A stretch of 64,000 bases of DNA from Malaya genurostris (taxonomy: Eukaryota; Arthropoda; Insecta; Diptera; Culicidae). Numbering within the stretch: the first letter of the stretch is position 1; each line of letters starts with the position of its first letter. Shown here in pieces: positions 11,923 through 23,628 of the stretch. Under the pieces are notes generated by a model, which worked only from the letters and a program-made list of their open reading frames with translations, did no database searches and had not been told where the DNA came from. The stretch is taken from positions 10,484,631 through 10,548,630 of the forward strand of contig NC_080571.1 of NCBI RefSeq assembly GCF_030247185.1. Reading direction: 5' to 3'. Made by a program: the position numbers and the translations under genes.

Positions 11923-14900
11923 AAGACATTCAAGACTTTTAAGACTTTCAAGACTTTCAAGACTTTCAAGACTTTCAAGACTTTCAAGACTTTCAAGACT
12001 TTCAAGACTTTCAAGACTTTCAAGACTTTCAAGACTTTCAAGACTTTCAAGACTTTCAAGACTTACAAGACTTTCAAGACTTTCAAGACTTTCAAGACTT
12101 TCAAGACTTTCAAGACTTTCAAGACTTTCAAGACTTTCAAGACTTTCAAGACTTTCAAGACTTTCAAGACTTTCAAGACTTTCAATACTTTCAAGACTTT
12201 CAAGACTTTCAAGACTTTCAAGACTTTCAAGACTTTCAAGACTTTCAAGACTTTCAAGACTTTCAAGACTTTCAAGACTTTCAAGACTTTCAAGACTTTC
12301 TAGACTTTCAAGACTTTCAAGACTTTCAAGACTTTCAAGACTTTCAAGACTTTCAAGACTTTCAAGACTTTCAAGACTTTCAAGACTTTCAAGACTTTCA
12401 AGACTTTCAAGACTTTCAAGACTTTCAAGACTTTCTAGACTTTCAAGACTTTCAAGACTTTCAAGACTTTCAAGACTTTCAAGACTTTCAAGACTTTCAA
12501 GACTTTCTAGACTTTCAAGACTTTCAAGACTTTCAAGACTTTCAAGACTTTTAAGACTTTCAAGACTTTCAAGACTTTCAAGACTTTCAAGACTTTCTAG
12601 ACTTTCAAGACTTTCAAGACTTTCAAGACTTTCAAGACTTTCAAGACTTTCAAGACTTTCAAGACTTTCACGACTTTTAAGACTTTTAAGACTTTTAAGA
12701 CTTTTAAGACTTTTAAGACTTTTGAGACTTTCAAGACTTTCAAGACTTTCAAGACTTTCAAGACTTTCAAGACTTTCAAGACTTTCAAGACTTTCAAGAC
12801 TTTTAAGACTTTTAAGACTTTTAAGACTTTTAAGACTTTTACGACTTTTAAGACTTTTAAGACTTTTAAGACTTTTAAGACTTTTAAGACTTTCAAGACT
12901 TTCAAGACTTTCAAGACTTTTAAGACTTTTAAGACTTTTAAGACTTTCAAGACTTTCAAGACTTTCAAGACTTGCAAGACTTTCAAGACTTTCAAGTCTT
13001 TCAAGACATTCAAGACTTTTAAGACTTTTAAGACTTTCAAGACTTTCAAGACTTTTAAGACTTTCAAGACTTTCAAGACTTTCAAGACTTGCAAGACTTT
13101 CAAGACTTTCAAGACTTTCAAGACTTTCAAGACTTACAAGACTTTCAAGACTTTCAAGACTTTCAAGACTTTCAAGACTTTCAAGACTTACAAGACTTTC
13201 AAGACTTTCAAGACTTTCAAGACTTTCAAGACTTTCAAGACTTTCAAGACTTACAAGACTTTCAAGACTTTCAAGACTTTCAAGACTTTCAAGACTTTCA
13301 AGACTTACAAGACTTTCAAGACTTTCAAGACTTTCAAGACTTTCAAGACTTTCAAGACTTTCAAGACTTTCAAGACTTTCAAGACTTTCAAGACTTTCAA
13401 GACTTTCAAGACTTTCAAGACTTTCAAGACTTTCAAGACTTTCAAGACTTTCAAGACTTTCAAGACTTTCAAGACTTTCAAGACTTTCAAGACTTTCAAG
13501 ACTTTCAAGACTTTCAAGACTTTCAAGACTTTCAAGACTTTCAAGACTTTCAAGACTTTCAAGACTTTCAAGACTTTCAAGACTTTCTAGACTTTCAAGA
13601 CTTTCAAGACTTTCAAGACTTTCAAGACTTTCAAGACTTTCAAGACTTTCAAGACTTTCAAGACTTTCTAGACTTTCAAGACTTTCAAGACTTTCAAGAC
13701 TTTCAAGACTTTCAAGACTTTCAAGACTTTCAAGACTTTCAAGACTTTCTAGACTTTCAAGACTTTCAAGACTTTCAAGACTTTCAAGACTTTCAAGACT
13801 TTCAAGACTTTTAAGACTTTTAAGACTTTTAAGACTTTTAAGACTTTTAAGACTTTTAAGACTTTTAAGACTTTTGAGACTTTCAAGACTTTCAAGACTT
13901 TCAAGACTTTCAAGACTTTCAAGACTTTCAAGACTTTCAAGACTTTTAAGACTTTTAAGACTTTTAAGACTTTTAAGACTTTTAAGACTTTTACGACTTT
14001 TAAGACTTTTAAGACTTTTAAGACTTTTAAGACTTTTAAGACTTTCAAGACTTTCAAGACTTTCAAGACTTTTAAGACTTTTAAGACTTTTAAGACTTTC
14101 AAGACTTTCAAGACTTTCAAGACTTTCAAGACTTGCAAGACTTTCAAGACTTTCAAGTCTTTCAAGACATTCAAGACTTTTAAGACTTTTAAGTCTTTTA
14201 AGACTTTTAAGACTTTTAAGACTTTTAAGACTTTTAAGACTTTTAAGACTTTTAAGACTTTTAAGACTTTTAAGACTTTTAAGACTTTTAAGACTTTCAA
14301 GACTTTCAAGACTTTCAAGACTTGCAAGACTTTCAAGACTTTCAAGTCTTTCAAGACATCCAAGACTTTTAAGACTTTTAAGACTTTTAAGACTTTTAAG
14401 ACTTTTAAGACTTTTAAGACTTTTAAGACTTTTAAGACTTTTAAGACTTTTAAGACTTTTAAGACTTTTAAGACTTTTAAGACTTTTAAGACTTTTAAGA
14501 CTTTTAAGACTTTTAAGACTTTTAAGACTTTTAAGACTTTTAAGACTTTTAAGACTTCTAAGACTTTTAAGACTTTTAAGACTTTTGAGACTTTCAAGAC
14601 TTTCGAGACTTTCAAGACTTTCAAGACTTTCAAGACTTTCAAGACTTTCAAGACTTTCAAGACTTTCAAGACTTTCAAGACTTTCAAGACTTTCAAGACT
14701 TTCAAGACTTTCAAGACTTTCAAGACTTTCAAGACTTTCAAGACTTACAAGATTTTCAAGACTTTCAAGACTTTCAAGACTTTCAAGACTTTCAAGACTT
14801 TCAAGACTTTCAAGAATTTCAAGACTTTCAAGACTTTCAAGACTTTCAAGACTTTCAAGACTTTCAAGACTTTCAAGACTTTCAAGACTTTCAAGACTTT

Positions 14901-17900
14901 CAAGACTTTCAAGACTTTCAAGACTTTCTAGACTTTCAAGACTTTCAAGACTTTCAAGACTTTCAAGACTTTCAAGACTTTCAAGACTTTCAAGACTTTC
15001 AAGACTTTCAAGACTTTCAAGACTTTCAAGACTTTCAAGACTTTCAAGACTTTCAAGACTTTCAAGACTTTCTAGACTTTCAAGACTTTCAAGACTTTCA
15101 AGACTTTCAAGACTTTCAAGACTTTCAAGACTTTCAAGACTTTCAAGACTTTCAAGACTTTCTAGACTTTCAAGACTTTCAAGACTTTCAAGACTTTCAA
15201 GACTTTCAAGACTTTCAAGACTTTCAAGACTTTCAAGACTTCCTAGACTTTCAAGACTTTCAAGACTTTCAAGACTTTCAAGACTTTCAAGACTTTTAAG
15301 ACTTTTAAGACTTTTAAGACTTTTAAGACTTTTAAGACTTTTGAGACTTTCAAGACCTTCAAGACTTTCAAGACTTTCAAGACTTTCAAGACTTTCAAGA
15401 CTTTCAAGACTTTCAAGACTTTCAAGACTTTTAAGACTTTTAAGACTTTTAAGACTTTTACGACTTTTAAGACTTTCAAGACTTTTAAGACTTTTAAGAC
15501 TTTTAAGACTTTCAAGACTTTCAAGACTTTCAAGACTTTTAAGACTTTTAAGACTTTTAAGACTTTCAAGACTTTCAAGACTTTCAAGACTTTCAAGACT
15601 TGCAAGACTTTCAAGACTTTCAAGTCTTTCAAGACATTCAAGACTTTTAAGACTTTTAAGACTTTTAAGACTTTTAAGACTTTTAAGACTTTTAAGACTT
15701 TTAAGACTTTTAAGACTTTTAAGACTTTTAAGACTTTTAAGACTTTTAAGACTTTTAAGACTTTTAAGACTTTTAAGACTTTTAAGACTTTTAAGACTTT
15801 CAAGACTTTCAAGACTTTCAAGACTTGCAAGACTTTCAAGACTTTCAAGTCTTTCAAGACATTCAAGACTTTTAAGACTTTTAAGACTTTTAAGACTTTT
15901 AAGACTTTTAAGACTTTTAAGACTTTTAAGACTTTTAAGACTTTTAAGACTTTTAAGACTTTTAAGACTTTTAAGACTTTTAAGACTTTTAAGACTTTTA
16001 AGACTTTTAAGACTTTTAAGACTTTTAAGACTTTTAAGACTTTTAAGACTTTTAAGACTTTTAAGACTTTTAAGACTTTTAAGACTTTTAAGACTTTTAA
16101 GACTTTTAAGACTTTTAAGACTTTTAAGACTTTTAAGACTTTTAAGACTTTTAAGACTTCTAAGACTTTTAAGACTTTTAAGACTTTTAAGACTTTTGAG
16201 ACTTTCAAGACTTTCGAGACTTTCAAGACTTTCAAGACTTTCAAGACTTTCAAGACTTTCAAGACTTTCAAGACTTTCAAGACTTTCAAGACTTTCAAGA
16301 CTTTTAAGTCTTTTAAGACTTTTAAGACTTTTAAGACTTTTAAGACTTTTAAGACTTTTAAGACTTTTAAGACTTTTAAGACTTTTAAGACTTTTAATAC
16401 TTTTAAGACTTTCAAGACTCTTAAGACTATTAAGACTTTTAAGAATTTCATGACTTTCAAGACTTTCAAGACTTTCAAGACTTTCAAGACTTTCAAGACT
16501 TTCAAGACTTTCAAGACTTTCAAGACTTTTAAGACTTTTAAGACTTTTAAGACTTTTAAGACTTTTAAGAATTTTAAGACTTTTAAGATCTTTAAGACTT
16601 TTAAGACTTTTAAAACTTTTAAGACTTTTAAGACTTTTAACACTTTTAAGACTTTTAAGACTTTTAAGACTTTTAAGACTTTTAAGACTTTTAAGACTTT
16701 TAAGACTTTCAAGACTTTCAAGACTTTCAAGACTTTCAAGACTTTAAAGACTTTTAAGACTTTTAAGACTTTTAAGACTTTTAAGACTTTTAAGACTTTT
16801 AAGTCTTTTAAGTCTTTTAAGACTTTTAAGACTTTTAAGACTTTTAAGACTTTTAAGACTTTTAAGACTTTTAAGACTTTTAAGACTTTTAATACTTTTA
16901 AGACTTTCAAGACTCTTAAGACTATTAAGACTTTTAAGAATTTCATGACTTTCAAGACTTTCAAGACTTTCAAGACTTTCAAGACTTTCAAGACTTTCAA
17001 GACTTTTAAGACTTTTAAGACTTTTAAGACTTTTACGACTTTTAAGACTTTTAAGACTTTTAAGACTTTTAAGACTTTTAAGACTTTTAAGACTTTTAAG
17101 ACTTTCAAGACTTTCAAGACTTTCAAGACTTGCAAGACTTTCAAGACTTTCAAGTCTTTCAAGACATTCAAGACTTTTAAGACTTTTAAGACTTTTAAGA
17201 CTTTTAAGACTTTTAAGACTTTTAAGACTTTTAAGACTTTTAAGACTTTTAAGACTTTTAAGACTTTTAAGACTTTTAAGACTTTTAAGACTTTTAAGAC
17301 TTTTAAGACTTTTAAGACTTTTAAGACTTTTAAGACTTTTAAGACTTTTAAGACTTTTAAGACTTTTAAGACTTCTAAGACTTTTAAGACTTTTAAGACT
17401 TTTAAGACTTTTGAGACTTTCAAGACTTTCGAGACTTTCAAGACTTTCAAGACTTTCAAGACTTTCAAGACTTTCAAGACTTTCAAGACTTTCAAGACTT
17501 TCAAGACTTTCAAGACTTTCAAGACTTTCAAGACTTTCAAGACTTTCAAGACTTTCAAGACTTTCAAGACTTTCAAGACTTTCAAGACTTTCAAGACTTT
17601 CTAGACTTTCAAGACTTTCAAGACTTTCAAGACTTTCAAGACTTTCAAGACTTTCAAGACTTTCAAGACTTTCAAGACTTTCAAGACTTTCAAGACTTTC
17701 AAGACTTTCAAGACTTTCAAGACTTTCTAGACTTTCAAGACTTTCAAGACTTTCAAGACTTTCAAGACTTTCAAGACTTTCAAGACTTTCAAGACTTTCA
17801 AGACTTTCTAGACTTTCAAGACTTTCAAGACTTTCAAGACTTTCAAGACTTTCAAGACTTTCAAGACTTTCAAGACTTTCAAGACTTTCAAGACTTTCAA

Positions 17901-18114
17901 GACTTTCAAGACTTGCAAGATTTTCAAGACTTTTAAGATTTTCAAGACTTTCAAGACTTTCAAGACTTTCAAGACTTTCAAGACTTTCAAGACTTTCAAG
18001 ACTTTCAAGACTTTCAAGACTTTCAAGACTTTCAAGACTTTCTAGACTTTCAAGACTTTCAAGACTTTCAAGACTTTCAAGACTTTCAAGACTTTCAAGA
18101 CTTTCAAGACTTTG

Positions 18115-19330
18115 AAGACGGCAGATTTTGTAGATTTTCGAAATTTTTAAGGTTTCAAAAACGTTCACAATTTCGAAGCAAAAGGAAATGAGACGAGAAG
18201 GTATTGCCGATGTCCAGTGTTTGAATTATTTGAAGGCTTCTGAGATTTTGAAAACTGAATAATGAAATATTTTCAGGGTTTTTCGACTTTAAAGGCTATC
18301 AACTTTGAAAATTTTGAAAACTTTTTCAACTGTGTAGCTTGTGATGAATGTATATTTTCAAACCAAATAGACTTCGAAAGTAATGCAAAATTGTAAGATA
18401 GTGAGAATTTGGAAAACCTCTGATCTATACAAAGTTCTGAATACTTTAGTAGACTTTCTCTTAAACCGCATTACCTCTTTTCAACTTCAAGGCTTTGAAA
18501 AACTTCGTGATAAATTTTAATTTCTTAAGTCTTGCAAGACTTTCAGTGATTTTTTAAATTCGAAAATTCAAAACTTCCGTAAATTGTTTTACTGGGTTAA
18601 ATTTTATAGCTTTGTCATCTTCGAAGATTTACGGTTGTCAAATCATGGTTTTGAGGGTTTAAGTTTTCTGAACAATTTTAGTTCAGAAGATTTTGACTAT
18701 TATAAATTTGGGTAGTTGGATTGAATATTTGTTTCTTCGATTATCATCTTCATTAAAGAGCTTTTTGGATGTATCGAGCTGTTTATCATTTTTCAAACTT
18801 GAAAAATATTTTCATTGAAGAATGATTACAAGAAATCATATTTAGAGATAAATAAAAATTCAAATCTTTTGAATACCTGAAACAGTTTTGACGAGTTGTT
18901 ACAGTTCGATTAAGAACTTGAAGTATTCGAATAAATATTCTTCGAAAATTGTTAAGACATCGGAGAATCGGACAAGACGACGTTAAAAAATATGAGGAAG
19001 ACAAAAAGTTTTAACAGACCGCGATTTAAAACTTTTTTTAAAAGCAGTGAAAGTCTTATATATTTCGAGGAATCCTGAAATAGTGATAATTTCCTGTTTG
19101 GAACTTTGTAAAGTTCTCTTCTAATATGTTTTTGTCGAAAACAAACATTTGAGCTCCATCCTCATTATATCAGTTCTTAACTCAGATTTGCCATAAGGAA
19201 GTGTGCAAAATAAAAGAGAATTCATTATTTAATAGTTTAGATACAAGAATAAACTAAAAATTAATTGGTCAATCAGGAGATGGTTAATGTTTAATTTGAA
19301 AGTATTTCAGTAGGACGTGATTGAAATGAA
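18115..19330. other. Unassigned AT-rich DNA flanking the satellite
   Basis: The first 450 bases still contain scattered satellite-like words such as 'aagtcttgcaagactttcag' near 18527-18546, 'ttcgacttt' and 'aaggctttg', which suggests eroded satellite at the array edge. No gene or element is recognised further on. Confidence 0.5.
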
Positions 19331-20169
19331 AAAGTAAATTAAGATCACACACACCCAGAGAAGCTGCACATTTGACTGCAGAAATAATGTTTGATCCAGT
19401 GAACACAATTAAATGTGCTGCAGCCCAGAATATTCAAAATAATAATAAAAAATCCATACAATATGTGCGCCAGGCAAATGAGATTGTAATTGTCGGTGAT
19501 GATAATTTCGAAATCGATAGGTTGACAGAGTTGATTCAGTTGAGGGCGGCTCAGGACACCCATTCGAATTCGATGTATCAGGAATTCACAATGCCCATCG
19601 CCCATCATGTGATTTATCGACGAATGCTCCGAAACTCCTCTTTGATGTTCTGACTCGTGATTGCAAATTACTCCGGTGTACGACCGTAAAATTACCGACT
19701 AATTTAAAGTATAACAAGCGCAAGCAGCCTCGTTGTCAGTAAAACCTGCGAAAATAATTAACTAGCAGCTTACGCGAAAGAGATTGCATTTCGCTGTGCA
19801 ATAAATAATGGAAAACTGGCGCAACAACAGAACAAAGTATGCAGTGCAGATCACTTTTACTGCTAGATTTTACAATTCGGTCCATCTGAGGGGTGGTGGA
19901 GGTGGAGGAAATTGATGTGGAACAGGAAAAAAAGTTATCCATTCACGCCCGCGAAAAAAAAAACGATGTACTGCAAGACAGTCGGGAAACAACGGAAATT
20001 ATAATTGAAAAAGTTTCGAATAACCAACCGCACCGTCGCTCGTCTTCGTCGTCTTCGTCGTCGTCGTTGTTGTCGTCATCAGCTAAGTTAAGCTGACTGG
20101 GCGGGCTTTGAGACAATACCAACAACAACAACAACAAGAACACCAACAATAATAGCGGGTAAAAAAAAG
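19331..20169 (+). promoter_or_regulatory. Possible promoter and 5-prime leader of a host gene
   Basis: The region is less AT-rich and more complex than its surroundings. It ends in the simple-sequence leader style common in insect 5-prime UTRs: a (tcg/tcgtct)n stretch at about 20037-20080 and (aac)n at about 20118-20140, just upstream of the candidate start codon at 20170. ORFs at 19372-19653 (93 aa) and 19893-20096 (Ser-run) have no recognisable domain. No TATA box or initiator is clear enough to name. The call rests on context and is weak. Confidence 0.3.
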
Positions 20170-20208
20170 ATGGGATTCTCCCAGCAGAAGATCGACGATC
20201 TCAGTGCG
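20170..20208 (+). CDS. Candidate first coding exon of a host gene, MGFSQQKIDDLSA then a GTAAGT donor
   Basis: An ATG in an A-rich context with A at -3 and G at +4 opens 13 codons, MGFSQQKIDDLSA, that end exactly at a consensus splice donor (gcg|gtaagt, 20209). Codon use is GC-richer than the surrounding DNA (CTC, ATC, GAC, CAG), unlike random AT-rich sequence. The upstream leader is simple-sequence rich, as in many dipteran 5-prime UTRs. I do not recognise the protein from 13 residues, and no matching downstream exon could be picked with confidence; introns in such genomes can exceed the remaining 44 kb. It could equally be a chance ATG next to a donor-like hexamer. If real, most of the window to the right would be first-intron sequence, which would fit its load of transposons. 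Confidence 0.33.
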
Positions 20209-20626
20209 GTAAGTTTTCTGGAAAAGTGAAGCAAATGCAACGAAGTAAAATAACTTGTACTTAAGTTTGGTTTAGTGGTAAAAGATGCCGGTGGCAGAAG
20301 ATTTCTTCTCGCCAACTTTCGCTGCGGGAATCTTGGAATGAAATTGTGGTTGAAACTGGGCTATAATAATCGTTCTTGGAATATTCTAGAGTGGATGATA
20401 AGCACAGATCTACCACAAGCGTGCCACACGTTCAACAAATTATTGGATGGTTTTAGTGGAGTGACAATTAATTGATAGTATTGTTACTCAGTTCGTATAA
20501 TGAAATGTAGACCACAACCAACGCCTTCGCTTATACTGAGCTCTAGGGATGTTCTGGAAAGCATTGGAAGAAAATATCGAAGCTTATGATTCGAATCTAA
20601 CATTGCCTCATTTTATTTTAAATTGA

Positions 20627-20653
20627 ACTACTACTACTACTACTACTACTACT
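20627..20653. repeat. (ACT)9 microsatellite
   Basis: Nine uninterrupted ACT trinucleotides in non-coding DNA. Confidence 0.95.
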
Positions 20654-20784
20654 AGCTGCGTGAATGTCGGCTGGGTATGTGTGTCATAGATTTAAGTCAT
20701 TCTTGTAAAATTCAGTCAGTTAACGAATTAAGTTCTTATGAATTGAGTCATATGTGGACTTACAAGATCTGTGAATTTAATAAT

Positions 20785-20885
20785 TTTTCTGTGTTGTGGC
20801 TCAGCCGATTAACGGGCGTACTTTGTTGCCTAATGTTTCTCGGTTCTAGTCGCACTGTTGCTACCAATTTTTGATTCCCCCTCAA
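20785..20885 (+). mobile_element. tRNA-derived SINE fragment
   Basis: An internal pol III promoter pattern is visible: A-box-like 'tggctcagccg' at 20797-20807 and B-box-like 'ggttctagtcg' at 20842-20852, about 35 bases apart. The sequence 'ggctcag.cgattaac' is shared with the minus-strand copy at 43975-44066, which marks a repeat family and not a functional tRNA. The anticodon arm does not fold cleanly, so this is not called as a tRNA gene. Confidence 0.6.
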
Positions 20886-21223
20886 GGCACGCGGCTGTCG
20901 ATAGCATTTAAAATATTGAAACCATAAATATAAATAATCATGTGAAATAACATTTAAATTTATTGAACACTCTTAAATCAAGAAAAGAACTAAATCATTC
21001 ATGGATAGAATAGAACAGTAAGTTCACTTGAATAATAATTATGATCATTTTCCTTCAAAATGAGATACAAATTTTCGTTTCGATAAGATATATCATCATG
21101 TTAATTTTGATCAGTATATTCCATGTCGTTGTAGGACCAATTAATCATTTCTAATCATTTCAGAATTTTGATATTTACTGTAGATTTCGGGAATAAGTGG
21201 CTCTTCAATATAATAAAACTTAT
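20886..21223. other. Unassigned AT-rich DNA
   Basis: No gene or repeat unit is recognised between the SINE and the 43-bp satellite. Confidence 0.5.
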
Positions 21224-21537
21224 GTAACGCTGTTTAACACCTATAACATACATGTGACGTGTGTAAAGCTTCGTAACATCTATAACTTACAAAGAAGTAA
21301 CACATGTAACGCTTATAACATACAAGTAAGTTACATGTAACACATCGTAACGCCTATAAAATACAAAAAGTAACGCATGTAACACTTCGTAACGTCTATG
21401 AATTACAAAAATGTAACGCATGCAACGCTTCGTAACGCCTATAACTTACAAAAAAATTACGCATAGAAATAGGAAACGCATGTAACACTTCGTAACGCCT
21501 ATAACTTACAAAAAAATTACGCATACAACGCTTCCAT
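21224..21537. repeat. 43-bp satellite, left array
   Basis: About seven diverged units of the pattern 'taacgcatgtaacgcttcg' + 'taacgcctataacttacaaa'. The array ends at 21537 with a variant unit ('ttacgcatacaacgcttc') that is repeated where the satellite resumes at 25892. It is the same satellite as 25892-28607. Confidence 0.9.
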
Positions 21538-21589
21538 CAATGTCAACTTCCCTCTCTGAGCAGCCTAGATAGCCGTGTAGTGTCGGTAG

Positions 21590-23628
21590 TAGAGCTGTGC
21601 GCCGCCGCGCCACGCCGACGCCGCCGATAATTTCGACACGCCGCCAATTTAAGAAAAAGATGGTCAGCGCGCCGGTTATCCCATTTTAATCGCGCCGCCG
21701 ATAATATTACATCAGCCGAAAAAATGATTTTATCAATGTGGAAAATTGTTTACAGTTTTCATGAAAATTCATTGAAAATTACAGTACAGTCACTTTCCTC
21801 CTACTTATACTGAAAATCAGTACTACCGTTGTCAACCGAAGCCAATGTCATTTGATTCAAAGTCTATTTTCTGTCTTTATTTGAAAGGTTTTGAGCTATT
21901 GGCACATTATCGCAACATTATCGGTCGCGAAATCTGAAAATGGAACCAAGAAAAGGAGGGTTCTTCCGAAAAAAATAAATAATGTTAGGTTTTTTCGGAT
22001 TAACATTTTTTTAGAAACCAGTGTAGTGTTGATTTCTCAGGTACTAGAATGTTTAGTGATCGAGTACCATTTATTTTGGATACTTTATTTGTTATTTCCG
22101 GGCATTTGAAAAATGGTTTTGAACAAAGTTTCATGCTCCATTCTAAATAAACGTTAGTTTTAGCACAATAAATTAAGATCAACGTTACCAACTCAAAGTA
22201 AAAACATTTTCTTCTACTTCTACTATGACTTTTCAAATGAATTTACCCGATTTTTTAAGAAATCGTTACAAATGTGGAGTATTTAAAATTTGAATTTGTT
22301 AATTTGATATTAATTTTGATATCTGAATGAATTTGAGCGCCAAATCGATTTTATGTTAATTACATACGTACGAAAAAGATATACTTATTTTTTGAGTTGA
22401 TAAAACGATTTTTATACATGATAATTATCAACTATGTAAAAAGCGATTTGAAAAATAGTTCCGAATAAAACTTCAAATTTCTTGCTCATAATTTTTGTTT
22501 TTTTATGACTTCTGGTCAGTCAGTAATTTTTACTTTTTACGGTTTTTAACGATATCAAACTAACTGGAGATTATAAGAGGAGAAAGAATATGAAATCATA
22601 GAGCCATAGTACTCAAGGAAGAGCAAGGATGTGAAGAATAAAGTGCGGAAAAGTGAGACGTGACAACGGTCATTGAGTTAGCAGAAGGCTTCTCGTATCT
22701 AAACTTTTACCTTCTACCAGAGGAGTCGAACTTAGGCATCTTAGCGATACGAGTCATCCGAGTCTCTGATATGTCAGAAAGTAAAGGCAAAGGTCATTTG
22801 CCATTTACTGTCCGAACCGGCAAAAGTAAAGTTACGAGAAGTTGTCACATTCTGCCCACGACGGTTTCTCACACAATGTGTTTTCATTGTGTTGATATTT
22901 TCTCATACAGTTAGTTATAACACCGGAATGGAAGATTTGTCCGAAACTATTGCTTGAGTGCCTGGAGTTGTAGCGTATGGCTATGCGTCCCAGGGTGCAA
23001 GCGGCGCACGGACAGCGCTTCATTCATCGCTGTGTGTGATGGAATCCCATCAAAAATTTTTTACTTTTTACTTTTTTATTTATGACTTCTGGTCAGTCAG
23101 TAATTTTTACTTTTTTCGGTTTTTTAACGATATCAAACTAACTGGAGATTATAAGAGGAGAAAGAATGTGATATAATTATAATCTCTTATAATCTCCAGT
23201 TAGTTTGATATCGTTAAAAAACCGAAAAAACTTGCTCATAATAAAAAAAACCCTTCGTATATGAATGAAATATTTATTTAAACAATAGTCAACCATCTCC
23301 AAATGATCGCACTTATACTCATCTCAATTTCTCTTCTAATTCGATGCATTCGAAACCATTTACCATCTCTATTCACTACGTTGGCTTTAATGGATCACAT
23401 AAACATTAGGATCTTTGATTGTAGGTCGACAAAACAATAAGATAGAGAAATTGTCCTGTGTGAATCAATATTTAATTTTTTAATATGTTTATAATTGATT
23501 ACGCCGAATCGCGCCGCCTCCGCCGCCGATGTTTTCAGGAAATAGCGTCACGCCGATTCGCCGCCGCCGCTGGTCAAAAAGACGTTTCATCCGCCGATGT
23601 TGACAATTTTGATCGGCGCACAGCTCTA
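21590..23628. mobile_element. hAT-like non-autonomous DNA transposon with 8-bp TSD
   Basis: Terminal inverted repeats 'tagagctgtgcgcc' (21590) and 'ggcgcacagctcta' (ending 23628) are bounded by a perfect 8-bp duplication, 'gtcggtag', at 21582-21589 and 23629-23636. Eight-base target duplications and a TAGAGCTGTG-type end fit the hAT superfamily. Both ends carry subterminal CGCCG / CCGCCGAT motifs, strikingly GC-rich against an AT-rich interior (about 21600-21710 and 23500-23610). These could be transposase binding repeats. No transposase ORF is present. A 738-bp insert with its own 12-bp duplication sits inside (22493-23230). Confidence 0.85.
22493..23230 (-). mobile_element. 738-bp insert with 12-bp direct flanking repeats and A-rich tail
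   Basis: The direct repeat 'cttgctcataat' flanks it at 22481-22492 and 23231-23242. Read on the minus strand, the insert ends in an A-rich tail (complement of 22493-22505) next to the duplication, like a retroposed sequence. Inside, an 85-bp segment (22505-22589) is repeated directly at 23082-23167. Part of it recurs inverted at 23185-23230, giving a perfect stem of about 46 bp with a spacer of about 26 bases. The source sequence is not recognised. A dimeric or rearranged SINE, or a 5-prime-inverted LINE insert, are the alternatives. Confidence 0.55.

Larger units (their letters stand above)
4631..18114. repeat. Giant 9-bp satellite array, AAGACTTTT / AAGACTTTC
   Basis: About 13.48 kb of head-to-tail 9-bp units, roughly 1,500 copies, all in one orientation. 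Two main variants differ at the last base (T or C) and lie in blocks: T-rich from 4631 to about 7680, C-rich from about 7930 to 9000 and from 11580 to 12660, and mixed after that. Minor variants act as landmarks, such as 'aagactctt aagactatt', 'aagacttgc', 'aagtctttc' and 'tagactttc'. They recur as sets, which shows higher-order repetition: a block at about 6.8-9.47 kb is repeated at about 10.48-13.13 kb. Unit start positions modulo 9 are 5 up to the first insert (8222), 6 between the inserts, and 7 after the second (11877). The array therefore keeps its phase elsewhere. Long ORFs of KTF, RLS, KVL or ESL repeats are a by-product of a stop-free 9-mer. Confidence 0.97.

Noticed and set aside
4631..18114. 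Telomeric repeat
   Set aside because: The unit is not TTAGG-like, and unique DNA and other satellites lie on both sides.
4456..18168. ORFs of up to 1,273 codons on both strands in the 9-bp satellite (KTF, RLS, KVL, ESL, DFQ repeats)
   Set aside because: A 9-mer without stops is open in several frames at once; frames on both strands are equally long and follow the C/T variant pattern. No start context, non-repeat domain or splice structure supports a protein.
20040..20096. Poly-Ser ORF and its acidic minus-strand shadow
   Set aside because: Translation of a TCG/TCT simple repeat; more likely leader sequence.
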